DNA of 64,000 bases from contig CAVRCG010000004.1 of the NCBI GenBank assembly GCA_963719525.1, forward strand, positions 868,001 through 932,000. The letters are read 5' to 3'. Of this stretch, positions 9,368 to 17,055 are shown piece after piece; the first letter of the stretch is position 1; each line of letters opens with the position of its first letter. Source of the DNA: Bernardetia sp963719525 (GTDB lineage: Bacteria; Bacteroidota; Bacteroidia; Cytophagales; Bernardetiaceae). Position numbers and translations under genes: made by a program. Under the pieces are notes generated by a model. It was not told the origin of the DNA and searched no databases. It saw only the letters and a program-made list of their open reading frames with translations.

Positions 9368-9581
9368 CTAAAAAATCTTTTAATGAAGTTCCTTTTTTTT
9401 CTCCTCTTTGTATTTGTCGTACTTCTCTGAAAGCTCTTTCTAGTTTGTCTTTCATTAATAGCTTATTTTTCATGTCTTCAATTTCTTGTACAAAATTTTC
9501 CCATTCTTTTAAGCTAAGTTGTACAACGGTTTCTTTTCCTTCTTTATCTTCTATATAATGTGGTTGTGGAATTTTTATCAT
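9357..9581 (-). CDS. Putative antitoxin partner of the RelE-like toxin
   Basis: A 74-residue charged, mostly helical protein (EWENFVQEIEDMKNKLLMKD and onward) ending in LKDFLDEL. It lies directly before the RelE-like gene and overlaps its start by 11 bp. Size, position and a helical C-terminus of the kind that wraps a toxin support an antitoxin role. No clear Phd, MazE or HTH DNA-binding motif is evident, so the class of antitoxin is open. Confidence 0.65.
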   Translation of the reverse strand: MIKIPQPHYIEDKEGKETVVQLSLKEWENFVQEIEDMKNKLLMKDKLERAFREVRQIQRGEKKGTSLKDFLDEL

Positions 9582-9708
9582 TTCGTTTTTTATTTAAAGT
9601 GTTTTTCTGAATAAACGCATTATCTCCAAAGTTAGTTTTTATTTGAAATGAATTGGAAATCTAATCCTAAAAATTATATCACAAGTTAGAAAATATTTCC
9701 ACAACAAG

Positions 9709-9740
9709 TTTGGTTTATAAAAAAATAATTCTTACCTTTG
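9709..9740 (+). promoter_or_regulatory. Bacteroidota-type promoter for the DEAD-box helicase transcript
   Basis: TTTG (9709-9712), 20 bp spacer, TACCTTTG (9733-9740). This is the best match to the TTTG-N19-21-TAnnTTTG consensus in the window. It implies a leader of roughly 650 nt before the helicase ATG at 10403. Confidence 0.65.
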
Positions 9741-10402
9741 CAACTCGTTAAAGAAAGCCATAGGAAAAAGCCTAAGCTACTGCGTCTAGTTAAATGTTTG
9801 AATAATGATAGTAAATTGTAAGTAAATTATTACTAAGTAAAATTACTACTTCATTAAACAGACAGAAAAATTTAACTATTGAAATATAGAAAACTTTGAT
9901 TTAAAAGTACATATTTAAAAATTCCGAAATACTTCTGACTTCTAATTTCAGACTTCTGAATTTATTATTGTACCTCTTTTCTGTTCACTACACAAGAAGT
10001 CTTTGTTGAGTTAGCTTGCGTTGTGAAATTTAATTTAATTATATTTTTATTAATACTGATTAAATTATTTTTCAAATCACAAAACAAACCGTTCAACGCC
10101 TCCCACAAAAGCTTCTCACTTAGCACAAACCTCAAAGTCATCTAGGTTTCGTCTTTTTGACTCTATCAACACTTGATAAAATATCGTATTTGTTTAATTA
10201 TTTAGAACTATAAATTTTACTCTCATAAAGTTCTGCATGTATATGTAGTTTTTATTGATTGCTCTTTATTTTCTTATCTAAATTATTACGTTCAAATAAA
10301 TTTGTTTATCCGAATTGATACATATCTGACCGTCTGCTTATTCGTTTTTTTGAGTTGCTTTCTACAATTATTTACAATATATAATTTATTATAGTTTTTA
10401 GT
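9741..10402 (+). promoter_or_regulatory. Long untranslated leader upstream of the DEAD-box helicase
   Basis: No ORF is supported in these 660 bp. There is a local inverted pair around TAGTAAATT and AATTATTACTA (near 9810-9835) and a low-complexity stretch of ACTTCTGACTTCT type near 9945 that recurs elsewhere. Very long 5' UTRs are known for DeaD/CsdA-type helicase mRNAs in other bacteria, where they mediate cold or RNA-based control. That this leader is regulatory is an inference. Confidence 0.4.
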
Positions 10403-12266
10403 ATGGAAAAGACAATAGAAAAAAAATCAAAGAAAGTAACTGAATCTACACAATCAACAGAGGTAACTTTGAAATTTACAGACATGAATCTGTCTGATGA
10501 AGTAAAACGTGCCGTTGAAGCAATGGGATTTGAATCTCCATCACCAATTCAAGAACAAGCAATTCCTTTTTTATTAGAAGGTAGAGATGTAATCGGACAA
10601 GCACAAACAGGAACAGGAAAAACGGCTGCATTTGGTATTCCTCTTATTGAAAGAATTATCAAAGCAAACGAGAATAGCGAATTTGACAGAAATTCAAGAT
10701 TACCGAAAGGAATTATTTTGTGTCCTACTCGTGAACTTGCCGTTCAGGTAGCAGGAGAATTAGAAAAATTAGCAAAATACCGTAAAGATATTTTCGTAAC
10801 GGCTGTTTATGGTGGCGAATCTATTGAAAAACAAATTCGTAACCTTAAAAGAGGTGTTCAAATCGTAGTAGGAACTCCAGGACGTACCATTGACCATATA
10901 AAAAGAGGAACTTTGAAGCTAGAAGAAATTACAAATGTAATTTTGGATGAAGCCGATGAGATGCTTAATATGGGTTTCAAAGAAGATATTGAGCTTATTT
11001 TAGAAGAAATCACGACAGAACACCAAACTGTTTTGTTCTCGGCTACAATGCCTAAACCGATTCTTCAAATTGCTAAAAAATACCAAAACAATCCAGAAAT
11101 TGTAAAGGTAATCAGTAAAGTATTGACAAGCGATAACATTGAGCAATCGTTTTTACCAATTAATCCAAATTACAAAACAGAGGTTTTAGTTCGTTTGTTG
11201 GCGTATAATGGTTGGGAATCAATGCTTATTTTCTGTAACACAAAACAGAGAACTGACGAAGTAGCAGAAAAATTAATCCAAAAAGGATATTCAGCAGAAG
11301 CATTGCACGGAGATTTGGCACAACACCAACGTAATTTGGTAATGAATAAATTCCGTCACGGTCGTGTTCAAGTTTTGGTAGCGACAGATGTTGCAGCTCG
11401 TGGAATTGACGTGGATAATGTAGAAGCAGTTATTAATTATGATGTGCCTTTAGATCCAGAGTATTATGTTCACCGTATTGGTCGTACTGGTCGTGCTGGT
11501 AATACAGGTGTTTCGATTACATTTATTTCTGGTCGTAGAGAAGTTTATCGTCTGAATGATATAGAGCGTTATTCTAAATCCAAAATTTCTCAAGGAACAA
11601 TTCCTACTCAAGATGAAGTTTTGGCTAAGAAACAAGTTCGTTTTATGGAAAACTTAAAAGCAACTATCAATGATGAGAAAAAAGCTGAAGAATTAGAAGG
11701 CTTTACAGCTCTTATTGAAATGTTGGAAATAGAAGGAATTACTGCAAAACAAGTAGCTGCTGCCGTTTTGAGCCTTCAAATTTCGAAACAAACCTACTGA
11801 CAAACTTTCAGAAGCTGAAATCTGGGATACTAGAGATAGAAGAAGAGATGGACGTGGTGGAAACGACCGTAGAGGTGGTGGACGTGATAGAGGTGGAAGA
11901 AACGACCATAGAGGTGGGCGCAATGATAGAGGAAGTCGTAATTCTAGTTCTTCTCGTCGTGATGATAGAGGTGGAAGCCGTGACCGTAATGATAGAACAA
12001 GCCGTCCTTCTTACAAAGATCGTGGCGACCGTGCTGATATGGTTCGTTTGCGTATCGATTTGGGTGCAACTGAAAATGTGCGTAAAGGCGATATCTTAGG
12101 AGCAATTGCAGGAGAAACAGGAATGCGTGGCGACAAAATCGGTTCTATTCGTGTAAACGAGAGAGAATCTTTCGTAGAAGTACCACAGTCTGACGTTGAT
12201 AATATCATCAGAGTAATGAACAAGTCTAAAATAAAAGGTAAAAAAGTTGAGTTTGAAAAAGCTTAA
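10403..12266 (+). pseudogene. deaD: DEAD-box RNA helicase (CsdA/DeaD type) with a +1 frameshift before its RG-rich linker and DbpA-type domain
   Basis: The first frame (10403-11800, 465 codons) encodes a full helicase core: Q motif PSPIQEQAIPF, Walker A AQTGTGKT, PTRELA, DEAD in ILDEADEMLN, SAT and HRIGRTGRAG. It stops at TGA right after LSLQISKQTY. Reading +1 from 11781 gives FRNKPTDKLSEAEIWDTRD, an Arg/Gly-rich linker, and a DbpA/CsdA RNA-binding domain (RLRIDLGATENVRKGDILGAIAG, then ESFVEVP) up to 12266. Skipping one base at about 11780 (CAAATTT to CAATTT) restores one 620-residue protein of the normal CsdA/DeaD layout. It is therefore either a sequencing error, a true mutation leaving a helicase core without its RNA-specificity tail, or, less likely, programmed shifting. 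Role: RNA duplex unwinding in ribosome assembly and cold adaptation. Confidence 0.85.
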
Positions 12267-12323
12267 GGAAAACCAGTTTAGAAGTTAGATTTTAGAATAA
12301 ATTTCACTTCTGAATAATTACCT

Positions 12324-12367
12324 AAAAAATCCATTTTTCTAATTTATTTTAGGGAAATGGATTTTTT
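12324..12367 (+). terminator. Intrinsic terminator after the helicase
   Basis: AAAAAATCCATTT pairs with AAATGGATTTTTT, followed by GTTTT, 57 bp after the helicase stop. Its position supports treating the two helicase frames as one transcription unit. Confidence 0.8.
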
Positions 12368-12430
12368 GTTTTGTTGATTTAGCTGTTTTAAGTCGTAGGA
12401 AAAAAATATGTCTTTTCCCACTCTACTAGA

Positions 12431-12564
12431 ACTTTCGCAATTCAGAAAACTGACAGAATTTTGTTTTGTAAAAATGGTAGTTGTGTAGGGACAACGCATG
12501 CGTTGTCCTTACTAAAATGCAGAAAACAAAATGAAATTTTGATATACAAGAGATTTGCGAAAGT
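12431..12564. repeat. 134-bp imperfect palindromic element (MITE-like)
   Basis: The ends are ACTTTCGCAA (12431-12440) and TTGCGAAAGT (12555-12564), and the centre is the perfect 20-bp palindrome GGACAACGCATGCGTTGTCC (12489-12508), placed symmetrically. Internal arms such as CAGAATTTTGTTTTG and CAGAAAACAAAATG are roughly complementary. It is noncoding and lies between a terminator and the next gene's promoter. No second copy is in the window. Confidence 0.55.
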
Positions 12565-12595
12565 CCTATCTACCTAAATAATATAATCAATTTTG

Positions 12596-12603
12596 TATTT
12601 TTG
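12596..12603 (+). promoter_or_regulatory. Putative -7 box for the TPR histidine kinase
   Basis: TATTTTTG matches TAnnTTTG about 90 bp before the ATG at 12692. A -33 box is not convincing. Confidence 0.35.
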
Positions 12604-12691
12604 GTAGTAAAATCTTATCTTTAAAGAAGAACTCAAAACTACTTGTTCAATCTGATTCCTTAAAAATATTCTTTCTATTAGTATCAAATTA

Positions 12692-14524
12692 ATGAAAAAC
12701 CTTTTTCCTTTTTTATTCTTCTTTCTTTTCATACTTCAGTTTTCAACTTTCTTCAGCAATTCTTCTTTTGCACAAGATGAATATACAAAAGATGGAAAAA
12801 AGATAAGTGTTGAAAAATATCTTTCTATGTCTAAAGAAAGAGAACAACAAGGAGATTTTCGTGGTGCAAGTGATTTTTTGAATAAAGCTGCACTTGTAAA
12901 ATGGGAAGAAAAAGACCTTCGCCCTGCTATTAATTATTTCCACCAGTCATTGATTTTCAACAAAAAAGTTGATAATCAGAGTGGAATGTATGGCATTTAT
13001 AGTAATTTGGCTATGATTTATGCTGATTTATCAAAATATGATTCTTCGCTTTATTTCTTTCAAAAAACATTAAAAGGAAGACGAAAAAATTCTGAAAGCA
13101 CAACTATTATTTCTTCTCTTATTAATGTTTCTGTTGTACTTAATAACTTGAAAAGATATGATGAGTCAGCTAAGTTTTTGGAAGAAGCCTTGAAGTTAGC
13201 ACAAGAAATGAATGATGTTGAACAGATGAGAAGTTGTTATGGAATGCTTGCCGAAACGTATGAGAAAGCAGGGAATGGTAAAAAGAAACTCTATTATTTC
13301 AATCTTTACAAGACTTTTCATGAACTTATTCAACGAGAAAAAATTGCAAAAGTATCACAAGAATTAGATGGAGAAAAGCTAAAAGCCGAAGTATTAGCAC
13401 TTCAAAAAAAGAAAGCAGATTTAGAACTAATAAATAAGAGTTTGGAGTTGCAACAGAAAAACGAAATTGTTGAGAGTCAGCAAGATAGTTTGGGAGAACT
13501 GACTAGCAGATACACAAAACAAGAACTTGCCATTCAGCTTATGGAAGAAAAGGCAAATGCAGAACGTGCTGAAACAATGGTAAAGATTCAAGAGCAAAAA
13601 GCAATTACTAAAACTGCTATTTTGATAGCTTTTTTTGTCTTGGTGGTTAGTGGTCTTTTATTTTACTTTTATATCCGTACACGAGAAAAAAATAAAGATT
13701 TGGCTCTTCAGCGCAATCAGTTGCAAGAACAAGCTATTTTATTAGAAGAACAACAAGAAGAATTAGAAACTCAAAAATCACTTGTTGAAAATCAAAGAGA
13801 TGAGTTAGAGGCGAGTAATGGGGTAAAAGACAAGTTATTTTCTATTATTTCGCACGACCTTCGAATACCTTTTACGTCTGTAAATGGTTATCTGACACTT
13901 ATTCGTTATGGTGCGCTGGATTTGAAAGAAGTTACGACGCTGGCAGCAGAAGTAAAACTTTCAGTTGATCATCATTTGGAAACACTAAATAATGTTTTGG
14001 AATGGTCTAGGGCGCAGATGTCAGGCTTGCAACCTGTTCCTGAGAAAATTGATTTGAATAAAATTGCTCAAAATCAACAAAAGTTTTTCAAATCGTTAGC
14101 AGAAAGTAAAGAAATAGAAATCGTAAATAAAGTAGATAAAGAAATAAAAGCCTTTGCAGACCCAAATCAAATAGACGTGATTTTGAGAAACTTAGTAGGA
14201 AATGCGCTCAAATTTACTCCTAAAGAAGGCAAAATTACAGTTTCATCATCCATTAAAAATGATTCTGTTATTGTTTCTGTAACTGATACAGGAATTGGAA
14301 TGAGTAAAGAAAATGTAAACAAACTCTTTAAAAAAGACGAACATTTTACCACACAAGGAACAAATAATGAAGCAGGAACAGGTCTAGGACTTCTTTTGTG
14401 TAGAGATTTTGTAGAAGCAAATGGAGGAAAGATAAATGTGGAAAGTGAGGAAGGCAAGGGAACAACTTTCAAATTTGATTTGCCTTTAGCTGAACAGTTG
14501 CAGGAAGTGGGAGCTGGGATTTAG
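12692..14524 (+). CDS. TPR-containing sensor histidine kinase
   Basis: A 610-residue protein with an N-terminal signal sequence ending near SFAQDE, a periplasmic TPR array (repeats such as SNLAMIYADLSKYDSSLYFF) over about residues 40-220, a coiled coil, one membrane helix at about 308-329 (AILIAFFVLVVSGLLFYFY), a second coiled coil, then HisKA with phospho-accepting His388 in SIISHDLRIPF and HATPase_c with N-box GNALKFTP, DTGIGM at 532 and GTGLGLLL at 562. This TPR-TM-HK layout is common in Bacteroidota. The ligand is unknown and no response regulator is adjacent, so it is an orphan kinase. Intact and typical in length. Confidence 0.9.
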   Translation: MKNLFPFLFFFLFILQFSTFFSNSSFAQDEYTKDGKKISVEKYLSMSKEREQQGDFRGASDFLNKAALVKWEEKDLRPAINYFHQSLIFNKKVDNQSGMYGIYSNLAMIYADLSKYDSSLYFFQKTLKGRRKNSESTTIISSLINVSVVLNNLKRYDESAKFLEEALKLAQEMNDVEQMRSCYGMLAETYEKAGNGKKKLYYFNLYKTFHELIQREKIAKVSQELDGEKLKAEVLALQKKKADLELINKSLELQQKNEIVESQQDSLGELTSRYTKQELAIQLMEEKANAERAETMVKIQEQKAITKTAILIAFFVLVVSGLLFYFYIRTREKNKDLALQRNQLQEQAILLEEQQEELETQKSLVENQRDELEASNGVKDKLFSIISHDLRIPFTSVNGYLTLIRYGALDLKEVTTLAAEVKLSVDHHLETLNNVLEWSRAQMSGLQPVPEKIDLNKIAQNQQKFFKSLAESKEIEIVNKVDKEIKAFADPNQIDVILRNLVGNALKFTPKEGKITVSSSIKNDSVIVSVTDTGIGMSKENVNKLFKKDEHFTTQGTNNEAGTGLGLLLCRDFVEANGGKINVESEEGKGTTFKFDLPLAEQLQEVGAGI

Positions 14525-14585
14525 GAAATGGAGAATGAAAATACAATTCTTCTTTTTGTTAGTAAAATACTATAAGAAAAATTCG

Positions 14586-14659
14586 TACTTTTGGCTTCTG
14601 ATTTAGTGATTCATCAAAAACTAATCACTAATCACTAAAAATTAATCACTAATCACTAG
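14586..14659 (+). promoter_or_regulatory. gatC upstream region: -7 box plus TAATCACTA repeats
   Basis: TACTTTTG at 14586-14593 fits the -7 consensus. Between it and the gatC start lie four copies of TAATCACTA in two tandem pairs (14621-14659), ending 6 bp before the ATG. The repeats would sit in the 5' UTR and could shape translation initiation; no known element is recognised. Confidence 0.4.
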
Positions 14660-14665
14660 AAAAAA

Positions 14666-14959
14666 ATGAAAGTAACCGTAGATAAAAAACTAATTGAAGA
14701 TATTTCACACCTTTCTCGTTTGGAGTTTTCGGAAGAAGACAAAACTTCAATGGCTAATGATTTGAATGAAATCTTAGACTGGGTAGAGCAGCTCAACGAA
14801 ATTGATACAGAGAATACATTGCCACTTACACATATTTCAGAAGAAGTAAATGTGATGAGAAGCGACGAAATAAAAGATGTTCTTTCGCACGAAAAAGCAT
14901 TGAAAAACGCACCTAAAAAGGATTCAGATTATTTTAGAACGCCGAAAGTAATTGAGTAG
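14666..14959 (+). CDS. gatC: Asp-tRNA(Asn)/Glu-tRNA(Gln) amidotransferase subunit C
   Basis: A 97-residue GatC. The N-terminal part LIEDISHLSRLEFSEED is the family helix, followed by LNEILDWVEQLNEIDTENTL and the extended C-terminal belt ending in YFRTPKVIE. GatC wraps around and stabilises GatA in the GatCAB complex. gatA (3219) is present in this window but separated by a recJ-helicase-kinase stretch; gatB is not seen. Confidence 0.95.
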   Translation: MKVTVDKKLIEDISHLSRLEFSEEDKTSMANDLNEILDWVEQLNEIDTENTLPLTHISEEVNVMRSDEIKDVLSHEKALKNAPKKDSDYFRTPKVIE

Positions 14960-14995
14960 GAATTGGGAAATAGGGAATGGGAAATAGGGAATGAA
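14957..14995. repeat. Low-complexity GGGAAATAGGGAATG repeat at the gatC 3' end
   Basis: Starting in the stop codon of gatC, GGGAAATAGGGAATG occurs twice in tandem. Related strings lie at 14521-14540, 24949-24975 (reverse complement), 60583-60612 and 63743-63785 (reverse complement), always against gene ends. No function is known to me. Confidence 0.5.
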
Positions 14996-15002
14996 AATGC
15001 AA

Positions 15003-16196
15003 CTACTCTACATCTTTGATTAATTCTACGAACATATTTATTCCTGCTTGTGTAATTTCATCTGGAAAATCATAATTGGAGTGATGAAGTTCTGGCGTAT
15101 CTGTTCCTGCACCCAAACCAAACATTGCACCTTCAAAACGCTGGGTAAACTGTCCGAAATCTTCCGACCAACTAAACGGTTTTTGTTTATCTTGATATTC
15201 TAAATCTAACTTTTCGGCAGCTTTTTTTATTAATTCTACACTTTTTGGTGTGTTTGTAGTGGCTGCAAATTTTTCTGAATAGCTGATTTTTAGTTTTAAA
15301 TTATACGTTGCAGCTAATTCCTGTGCTTTTTGTTCTGTCTTTTGAGAAAGCAGTTTCAAATCTTCATCTAAATAACTCCTCAACGTAGCACAAATACGAG
15401 CCTTTGCAGGAGAAACTCCAAAAGCAATATCATTCAGACTTTTTCTTGATGTTTCTCCCAAAACGGCATCTACAACGGTTACTAAAACGAAATCTTTATT
15501 CTCTTTTTGTTCTATCACTTTTTCTGATAAAAAATACAGAAATTGAGTTAGTTCGCTTAATGCTAGAGCAGGATTATTTCCGTTTTGAGGTTCGGCTGCG
15601 TGTGATGTTCGTCCTTCAAACTCTATGATTATCCCTGTAGAAGCTGCTGCGAAGGTGGTTGACCTACAAACAATCAAATTTTTCTGATAAGAAGGAATAT
15701 TATGAAGCGCAAAAAAGTAATCAATTTTCAGATTTAGATTTTGCATTTTCTTGTCTTCCAACATTTGTAAAGCTCCTTCTCCTGTTTCTTCGGCAGGTTG
15801 AAAAAGTAGGATTATTCTCTTTCCTGTTTCTTCAGTATTTTCTTTACTTATTGTATCAAAATTCTCCTTCAAATACTCTGCAACTCCTAACAGAATTGTT
15901 ATATGTCCATCGTGTCCACATTTGTGAGAAACTCCATTGTGTTCTGATTTGTATTCAAAAGTATTTGGTTCTGGAATAGGAAGTGCATCTAATTCGGCAC
16001 GAAAAGCAATGGTTTTGTGTTTTCTTGTATCAAAATTTTTATCTTCCCAAATAGCTATAATTCCTGTATTTCCTATGTTTTGATGAATAGAAGTAGGATT
16101 ACATTTTGTGAGAAAATTAGCTACAAATTTAGTTGTTTTGTACTCTTGGTTGGAGAGTTCGGCTATTTTATGCAGACTTTGGCGAGTTTTTGTCAT
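15003..16196 (-). CDS. M20D-family amidohydrolase (N-acyl amino acid / hippurate hydrolase-like)
   Basis: A 397-residue zinc-dependent amidohydrolase. Metal and catalytic motifs are present in order: RAELDALPI, KCGHDGH (Cys and His ligands), QPAEETGEGA (catalytic Glu pair), the dimerisation-domain EFEGRTSHAAEPQNG, and the C-terminal metal ligand in LHHSNYDFPDE. This is the M20D pattern of hippurate hydrolases, IAA-amino-acid hydrolases and N-acetyldiaminopimelate deacetylase-like enzymes. No signal peptide, so cytoplasmic. The natural N-acyl substrate cannot be deduced. It is convergent with gatC, 43 bp apart. Confidence 0.9.
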   Translation of the reverse strand: MTKTRQSLHKIAELSNQEYKTTKFVANFLTKCNPTSIHQNIGNTGIIAIWEDKNFDTRKHKTIAFRAELDALPIPEPNTFEYKSEHNGVSHKCGHDGHITILLGVAEYLKENFDTISKENTEETGKRIILLFQPAEETGEGALQMLEDKKMQNLNLKIDYFFALHNIPSYQKNLIVCRSTTFAAASTGIIIEFEGRTSHAAEPQNGNNPALALSELTQFLYFLSEKVIEQKENKDFVLVTVVDAVLGETSRKSLNDIAFGVSPAKARICATLRSYLDEDLKLLSQKTEQKAQELAATYNLKLKISYSEKFAATTNTPKSVELIKKAAEKLDLEYQDKQKPFSWSEDFGQFTQRFEGAMFGLGAGTDTPELHHSNYDFPDEITQAGINMFVELIKDVE

Positions 16197-16337
16197 GTTG
16201 TTTTTAAATACGAATGAGAATGCGTTTCGAACACAGAATTACAGAGAACACAGAATTTAAAGAGGAAAAAGAGAATTGTAAGTATTTTATATTTGCCTCG
16301 CCTCCCGTCCCTAATCTCTCGCCCCTATTTCCCCCCA

Positions 16338-16805
16338 TTATTTCTTCCATCTCATCTCTAAATATTTATTTGTAAAACCTAATTTTTCATAGAGTTTTTT
16401 AGCAGGATTATCTGGCTCTACGTGCAAGGCAATCGAACCTTTTACGTTCTCCATTGCTTCTTGCATTATTTTTTTACCAATTCCTTTTCCACGCTGCGAA
16501 CCATCAACGGCAATATAAACCAAAATATTTTCTGGAATATAATCTTCCATTCCTGTTTCGTTGATGACAGTTGCACCAACTATTTTTTCGTTTCCATTTT
16601 CGTCTTTTACTTCACTTTCTGTAGCATAAAAAATATATCCTCCTTTTCCTTTTTCTTTTGAAAGTGAATAGTCCATAGCTTTTTTGATGTCAGCTTTTGG
16701 GTCGCCGTACTGTTCTAAATGTTTGAAAAGAAATGTATTGATATTTTCTACTAATGAATTATCAAAAGTAGAAGTAGGAGTGAGTTTTTTTATGGAAATA
16801 GACAT
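16338..16805 (-). CDS. GNAT family N-acetyltransferase
   Basis: A 155-residue GNAT fold protein. The acetyl-CoA pyrophosphate loop is in motif A, AVDGSQRGKGIGKKIMQEAM (Q/RxxGxG/A form), and motif B is LHVEPDNPAKKLYEKLGF with the usual Tyr near the end. Substrate unknown. It follows the M20 amidohydrolase gene on the same strand only in the sense of being upstream (142 bp apart), so co-transcription of acetyltransferase and deacylase is possible but unproven. Confidence 0.88.
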   Translation of the reverse strand: MSISIKKLTPTSTFDNSLVENINTFLFKHLEQYGDPKADIKKAMDYSLSKEKGKGGYIFYATESEVKDENGNEKIVGATVINETGMEDYIPENILVYIAVDGSQRGKGIGKKIMQEAMENVKGSIALHVEPDNPAKKLYEKLGFTNKYLEMRWKK

Positions 16806-16986
16806 AGAGTAGGGTTTGGGTTAGTAAAAATATAAAGGTAGAGAAATAATAGCTTTTTTTCAAGTAAGATTTTATTACTACTATTTTGATAGATTTTCTG
16901 AATAAAACAATCTACCAATTTCAATTTTTAGGAAAAATCAACATATAATCAACACCTTTATTCAAAATAATTGCTAACATTATCCG

Positions 16987-16994
16987 TATATTTG
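16987..16994 (+). promoter_or_regulatory. Putative -7 box for the T9SS cargo gene
   Basis: TATATTTG matches TAnnTTTG, 62 bp before the ATG at 17056. A TTG lies upstream but at only 13 bp spacing, so the -33 box is uncertain. Confidence 0.4.
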
Positions 16995-17055
16995 TTAATA
17001 TAGTATTGACTAAATTTTACTTTAAATTATTCATTAAATTTTACCTAATTCTCTA

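Noticed and set aside
9741..10402. Housekeeping RNA (RNase P, tmRNA, SRP, 6S) in the long gap
   Set aside because: None of the conserved core strings of these RNAs could be found on either strand.
11770..11800. Programmed +1 frameshift in the helicase
   Set aside because: No slippery codon, stimulatory hairpin or SD-like element at the site; similar single-base breaks nearby favour error or mutation.
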